A DNA stretch of 18,298 nt, taken from NCBI GenBank assembly GCA_047621945.1, contig JBLHMK010000039.1:1-18298 (forward strand), read 5' to 3'. Made by a program: the position numbers and the translations under genes. The notes under the pieces were generated by a model. The model was not told the origin of the DNA. It saw only the letters and a program-made list of their open reading frames with translations, and ran no database searches. This document shows positions 14,532-18,298 of this stretch, piece after piece; position 1 is the first letter of the stretch, and each line of letters opens with the position of its first letter. This DNA is from JAFMKE01 sp047621945 (GTDB taxonomy: Bacteria; Bacteroidota; Bacteroidia; Chitinophagales; UBA8649).

Positions 14532-17500
14532 ATGAGATACTTTTACCTATTACTAATGATTGGTCTTTCTTTTCAGTTTAAAGACTTGCATGGGCAATGT
14601 GAGGTGGTGGCAACAGCACTGCCTAACGATATAACTTGCGGAACTTGTGTTACGCTAACCGCTTTCGGGGAGGGACAAGGGAACTCTGTTTTTACCGAGA
14701 ATTTTAATTCAGGAGCACCCACAGCTTGGCAATCTACTGCACAGGCTACTTATTCAAACCCTTGCGACCCGGCTGGAGTTGATGGCACCCCCCATTTATG
14801 GATGGGTGATGCCACTGGAGTTCCTAGACAAATGACAACTAATTCATTTGATTTTAGCACGGCTGCAGCAGGAGCTACGATCTGCTTTGATATGTTGTTT
14901 GCCGAACAAGGAGACGCAAGCCCTTGTGAAGGACCGGATGAACCAGATGAAGGGGTGTACTTACAATATTCTATAGACAACGGGGTCACTTGGATAACGA
15001 TTAATTATTTTGATCCAAATGGGGGAAATGATGCTTCCCTGGTGAATTGGAATAATTGGTGTTTCCCCATACCCGCGGCGGCCTTAACAGCCAATACACA
15101 GATTAGGTGGTTTCAGGATAATGATTCTGGGGCAGATTATGATCATTGGGGGCTGGATAATGTAAATATCTATTTCAATGACCCTACCTTCAATATTACC
15201 TGGCAACACGATAGTTATTCATATGGGATAGGAAATGGAGGCGGAGACAATCCAACTCCCGTTTGTCCTCAAACGACAACAACTTATTCTGTTACTATGA
15301 CAAATGGCACATCAACTTGCACGGGTAGTGTAAGTATTACTGTAACGGATCCTGTGTTTCGTGTAAGCGCAACTCCAGATACTATATTATGCCCTGGAGA
15401 CTGTGTTGATTTAATTGGAGAAGCGGTAGTTGTAGTAAGTCCAGCAAAAACACCTACCTATGAAAATAGTGAGCTAGCTGCATTAGCAGGATTACCTTCA
15501 GCACAAGATTTAGTTAATATTTTGATTCCATGCGTTGATTTTGCTGGATGTACTTGCCCAGATGGATCTACTGTTCCATTTTTAGGTGCGTGCCCAACGG
15601 TGTTTACTGGGACGCTGTCCATGAATATCAATATTACCGATTTGAATACCACATCCTTGCAGTCTGGAGAATTAACCAGTGTTTGCATTGGAGATGCATT
15701 AATGTTAGTAGGTGACTTAACTCCATTTGCAGTAAGCTTGACTTGTCCTTCTGGAAGTACGATAACCTTGGCAAATGCAGGTGATTTAACAGGGACAAGT
15801 TTAACAAATACTTGTTTTGATTTAACTAGCGTCACTCCTGTAATTGCTGGTTCAAGTCCTTATAGCGGAAGCTTTCAGCCTATAAATCCTTTGACAAATT
15901 TGAATGGCTGTGATGCCAATGGAGTATGGACACTTAGTTTTACTGGAACATTCGATTTATCTAGTGGTACTTTGCCTTTAGGGGTGTTGAATGGATGGAG
16001 CATTAGTTTTGATGACCCAGAAATTTCCTACACGGGTGACATTCTATGGTCGCCTTCCACAAACTTATCGGCAACTAATATCTTAAATCCAACAGCTTGT
16101 CCTCCAGTTACACAATCTTATACAATAGTCGTTGTCGACACGGCAGGTTGCTCTTCAGATTCAGCTTCTGTTTTGATTACAGTAGATCAAGCAGTGTGTT
16201 GTCCTTTTGACATGAATTATACTTCAGTAACTCCTGGATGTGGACTTGCGAATGGAAGTATAGATGTAACTGTTTCAAATGGATCTGGTAATTATAGTTA
16301 TTCCTGGACAAATGGACTTCCAGCCATTGAAGATGCTTCGAATTTAGCCAGCGGAATGTATACGATTACAGTTACAGATAATGTATCAGGATGTTCTAAA
16401 GACACCACTATAGTTTTAACTGCCTTGAACGCACCGGTTATAGACAGCATCGTGGCTGTGCCTTCAAGCTGTGGGCTTAATAATGGTCAAGCAACGGTTT
16501 TTGCCAGCGGAGGAGTTGGTCTATATAGCTATAGTTTAGATGGTGGAACAAGTACTCAAAATTCTGCTTTGATTGATATGCTTATTGGAGGAAACTACGT
16601 GATGACGGTTACCGATGCTGGAGGCTGCACGAATACGCAAAGTTTTCAAATTGATACATCCTTTGCTGTACAGCTTCCACCATATACCATGGTTAATTCA
16701 ATGTGTGGTTTTAATAACGGAGAGTGTATTATAGTTTACCCAACAACTGGAATACCTCCATATTTATTTAGTATCGACGGTGGGTTAACTTTTAGTGCAG
16801 ATACTTTTTACAATAATTTAGATACTGGAATGTATTTGATTATGGTCATGGATTCACAGGGCTGCACGGATATGGAAAGCGCGAATATTTCCTTATTGGG
16901 TTTAGGGGTGGTCTTAGACAGCGTTCAGAGTAATCCTCCAAGTTGTGGAGCTAGTGACGGGAATATTGAGATGTTTGCATCAGGTGCAGATGTTCCATTC
17001 CAATACAGCATAGATAATGGTGCGAGTTTTCAAGCAAGTCCACAATTTATGAGCTTAGCTTCTTCAACTTATCAACTCCTTATAGAAGATGATTTTGGAT
17101 GTCAAGATAGTACAAGTCTTTCTTTAACTCCTTTAAATTCACCCGTGCTGGATTCCATTTTAACAACTGATCCGTCTTGTTTAGGAGCAGATGGGTCAAT
17201 TGAGGTGTTTGCTAGCGGAGGGCTTGCTCCATTAAGCTACAGTATTGATAATGGCTTGACTTTTCAGGCGTCAAATGTCTTTAATAGTCTTATCGCTAGC
17301 AGTTATAATGTTGTTGTTGAAGATGCAAGCGGATGTCCGGTTAGTCAAATTACTCAACTCACTGCACCGAGTCAAATGGCTTTTGTAGTAATAGTAATAA
17401 TTCCAAGTACTTGTGGAAATGATAATGGCGAAATCGACATTCTGTTGACTGGTGGAACTGCTCCATTTAACTACAGTATTGACAATGGTTTGAGTTTTCA

Positions 17501-18298
17501 ATCAAATAACGAATTTACCAATCTTCCTCCAGAAAACTACACCGTATTGGTTCAAGAACAAGGCAATCCTTTATGTCAAATTGATAGTGTGGTAAGTGTC
17601 GGAGCCAGCTCATCACCAACACTTGATAGTTTATTAATCACCAATGAAACTTGTGCCGGCTTAAATGATGGGAGTATTAGTTTAAGCATATCTGGAGGAC
17701 AGGCATCTTATAGTGTTAGTTACAATGGAAATGTGGGAAGTTTGAATGAAACAGCTTTGAGCCCTGGAAGTTATACTATTGAAGTGGTTGATGCAAATGG
17801 ATGCATCGTGAATGGATTTGCAAGCGTTTTAGCTGGGGGGCAATTGGGTATTCAGATAAGTAATGACACCTCTGTTTATACAGGAGAATCTGTCAATCTC
17901 ATTAGCCAAGGAAGTAATTCGAACAATGGCGTTTATCTTTGGTCTCCGAGTGATGGATTAAGTTGTGTGAATTGTCAAAATCCAACGGCACTAGCTAATA
18001 GTGATATTACTTATCAGGTTTCTTTTACCGATACTTTGACGAATTGCACGGTTTCTGAAGAGGTTATTATCACTGTTTTATCGAAAGAAGCGTTTTGTCT
18101 ATTCCCTGATGCATTTAGTCCAAATGGAGACAATGTAAATGACGCTTACGGTCCAATTTGCGAAGAGTTAGTTTTTCTTGAATTAAAGATTTACAATAGA
18201 TGGGGAGAGCTAATTTTTAAAGAAGAAGATTCAAGTAGTAATATTAGATGGGATGGTACATTTAAGGGGGAACCCGCTTTATTAGATACATACATATT
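14532..18298 (+). CDS. Multidomain T9SS type B (CHU_C) surface protein with SprB repeats, 3'-truncated by the window
   Basis: The frame is open from the ATG at 14532 to the window end: 1255 codons plus 2 nt, no stop. The signal peptide covers residues 1-22 (hydrophobic LLLMIGLSF, cleavage near LHG-Q). Order: first half of an Ig/PKD-like domain (about 23-52); reelin/MAM-like jelly roll (about 53-219: ENFNSG, LQYSIDNGVTW, IRWFQDN, HWGLDNVNIYF); second half of that Ig domain (to about 274); first half of a second Ig domain (about 276-302); proprotein-convertase P-domain-like insert (about 357-495: CPSGSTITL, NTCFD, NGVWTLSF, LNGWSISF); rest of the second Ig domain (WSPSTNLSATN, CPPVTQSYTIVV); seven SprB-type repeats (about 561-1100); CHU_C from about 1187 (FSPNGDNVNDAY, YNRWGELIF). 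Some 20 C-terminal residues are missing. Known: SprB repeats and CHU_C mark gliding/adhesion proteins exported by T9SS. A role as a large surface adhesin is inferred. A PorP/SprF partner may lie just downstream, outside the window. Confidence 0.9.
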   Translation, partial: MRYFYLLLMIGLSFQFKDLHGQCEVVATALPNDITCGTCVTLTAFGEGQGNSVFTENFNSGAPTAWQSTAQATYSNPCDPAGVDGTPHLWMGDATGVPRQMTTNSFDFSTAAAGATICFDMLFAEQGDASPCEGPDEPDEGVYLQYSIDNGVTWITINYFDPNGGNDASLVNWNNWCFPIPAAALTANTQIRWFQDNDSGADYDHWGLDNVNIYFNDPTFNITWQHDSYSYGIGNGGGDNPTPVCPQTTTTYSVTMTNGTSTCTGSVSITVTDPVFRVSATPDTILCPGDCVDLIGEAVVVVSPAKTPTYENSELAALAGLPSAQDLVNILIPCVDFAGCTCPDGSTVPFLGACPTVFTGTLSMNINITDLNTTSLQSGELTSVCIGDALMLVGDLTPFAVSLTCPSGSTITLANAGDLTGTSLTNTCFDLTSVTPVIAGSSPYSGSFQPINPLTNLNGCDANGVWTLSFTGTFDLSSGTLPLGVLNGWSISFDDPEISYTGDILWSPSTNLSATNILNPTACPPVTQSYTIVVVDTAGCSSDSASVLITVDQAVCCPFDMNYTSVTPGCGLANGSIDVTVSNGSGNYSYSWTNGLPAIEDASNLASGMYTITVTDNVSGCSKDTTIVLTALNAPVIDSIVAVPSSCGLNNGQATVFASGGVGLYSYSLDGGTSTQNSALIDMLIGGNYVMTVTDAGGCTNTQSFQIDTSFAVQLPPYTMVNSMCGFNNGECIIVYPTTGIPPYLFSIDGGLTFSADTFYNNLDTGMYLIMVMDSQGCTDMESANISLLGLGVVLDSVQSNPPSCGASDGNIEMFASGADVPFQYSIDNGASFQASPQFMSLASSTYQLLIEDDFGCQDSTSLSLTPLNSPVLDSILTTDPSCLGADGSIEVFASGGLAPLSYSIDNGLTFQASNVFNSLIASSYNVVVEDASGCPVSQITQLTAPSQMAFVVIVIIPSTCGNDNGEIDILLTGGTAPFNYSIDNGLSFQSNNEFTNLPPENYTVLVQEQGNPLCQIDSVVSVGASSSPTLDSLLITNETCAGLNDGSISLSISGGQASYSVSYNGNVGSLNETALSPGSYTIEVVDANGCIVNGFASVLAGGQLGIQISNDTSVYTGESVNLISQGSNSNNGVYLWSPSDGLSCVNCQNPTALANSDITYQVSFTDTLTNCTVSEEVIITVLSKEAFCLFPDAFSPNGDNVNDAYGPICEELVFLELKIYNRWGELIFKEEDSSSNIRWDGTFKGEPALLDTYI
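16212..17832 (+). repeat. Array of seven SprB-type repeats (coding, about 230-bp period)
   Basis: Seven diverged units start near 16212, 16440, 16686, 16914, 17148, 17388 and 17622. Each encodes about 70-77 aa with the pattern C-G-x2-NG-x-I, GG-x2-P-Y-x-YS-ID-NG, x-F-x2-L, Y-x-V-x-V-x-D-x2-GC. Units 4-6 are most alike, even in bases (TACAG-AT-GA-AATGG-TTTTCA around 17009, 17231 and 17471). The unit ends are approximate. Confidence 0.88.
18090..18298 (+). other. CHU_C (type B) T9SS sorting domain, incomplete
   Basis: Encoded sequence starting AFCLFPDAFSPNGDNVND and continuing YNRWGELIF and WDGTFKGEP. It aligns by eye with the sorting domain of the first CHU_C gene (3015-3284), which ends about 20 residues after the equivalent of the window edge. 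Confidence 0.9.

Noticed and set aside
15458..15835. Antisense open frame of 125 codons inside the second CHU_C gene
   Set aside because: The plus strand encodes recognisable Ig and P-domain-like sequence throughout. The antisense product has no recognisable motif and is a by-product of the repeat-rich coding strand.
16212..17832. Possible CRISPR-like or non-coding tandem repeats
   Set aside because: The period is about 230 bp, variable and a multiple of codons. Conservation is at the protein level (SprB pattern), with no short identical repeats and unique spacers.

Overview
The window looks like a chromosomal piece of a Bacteroidota bacterium, most likely Flavobacteriia-like. The reasons are low G+C by eye, two giant adhesin-like genes ending in the gliding-motility-associated (CHU_C, type B) C-terminal domain of type IX secretion (T9SS) cargo, a PorP/SprF-family protein, a PorE-like OmpA protein, start codons mostly without a Shine-Dalgarno sequence, and A/T-rich -7-like elements in place of sigma70 boxes. 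No tRNA, rRNA, CRISPR array, IS element or integrase is visible.

Region 1 (1-6675, + strand) is a surface-adhesin/T9SS cluster. The 3' part of a repeat-rich CHU_C protein is followed after 31 bp by a PorP/SprF-like outer-membrane protein, then by a 754-aa TPR + PD40 + CarboxypepD_reg-like + OmpA protein, and closed by a strong intrinsic terminator at 6646-6675. The cargo, its presumed dedicated SprF partner and a peptidoglycan-anchored scaffold probably work as one export/attachment unit.

Region 2 (6749-14448) is metabolic and housekeeping. A phosphoglucomutase/phosphomannomutase (+) abuts, tail to tail with no gap, a compact three-gene minus-strand operon. In transcription order that operon is an M1 metallopeptidase whose C-terminal 400 residues look like an Omp85/BamA-type beta-barrel, a small three-helix membrane protein of unknown function (1-nt start/stop overlap), and D-aminoacyl-tRNA deacylase dtd (zero gap). 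A 134-bp divergent intergenic region separates this operon from dprA (+). dprA overlaps the 3' end of a MEST/epoxide-hydrolase-like alpha/beta hydrolase (-) by 8 bp.

Region 3 (14449-18298) starts with an 83-bp divergent promoter region and then holds the 5' 1255 codons of a second CHU_C protein that runs off the window. It contains two Ig/PKD-like domains that each appear to be interrupted by a different inserted beta-jelly-roll (reelin/MAM-like, then proprotein-convertase P-domain-like), seven SprB-type repeats, and most of a CHU_C sorting domain.

The most noteworthy items are the single-chain M1 peptidase-Omp85 barrel protein with its coupled small membrane protein, and the twice-repeated nested-domain architecture of the second CHU_C protein. 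Both are read from motifs by eye and need profile searches or structure prediction.
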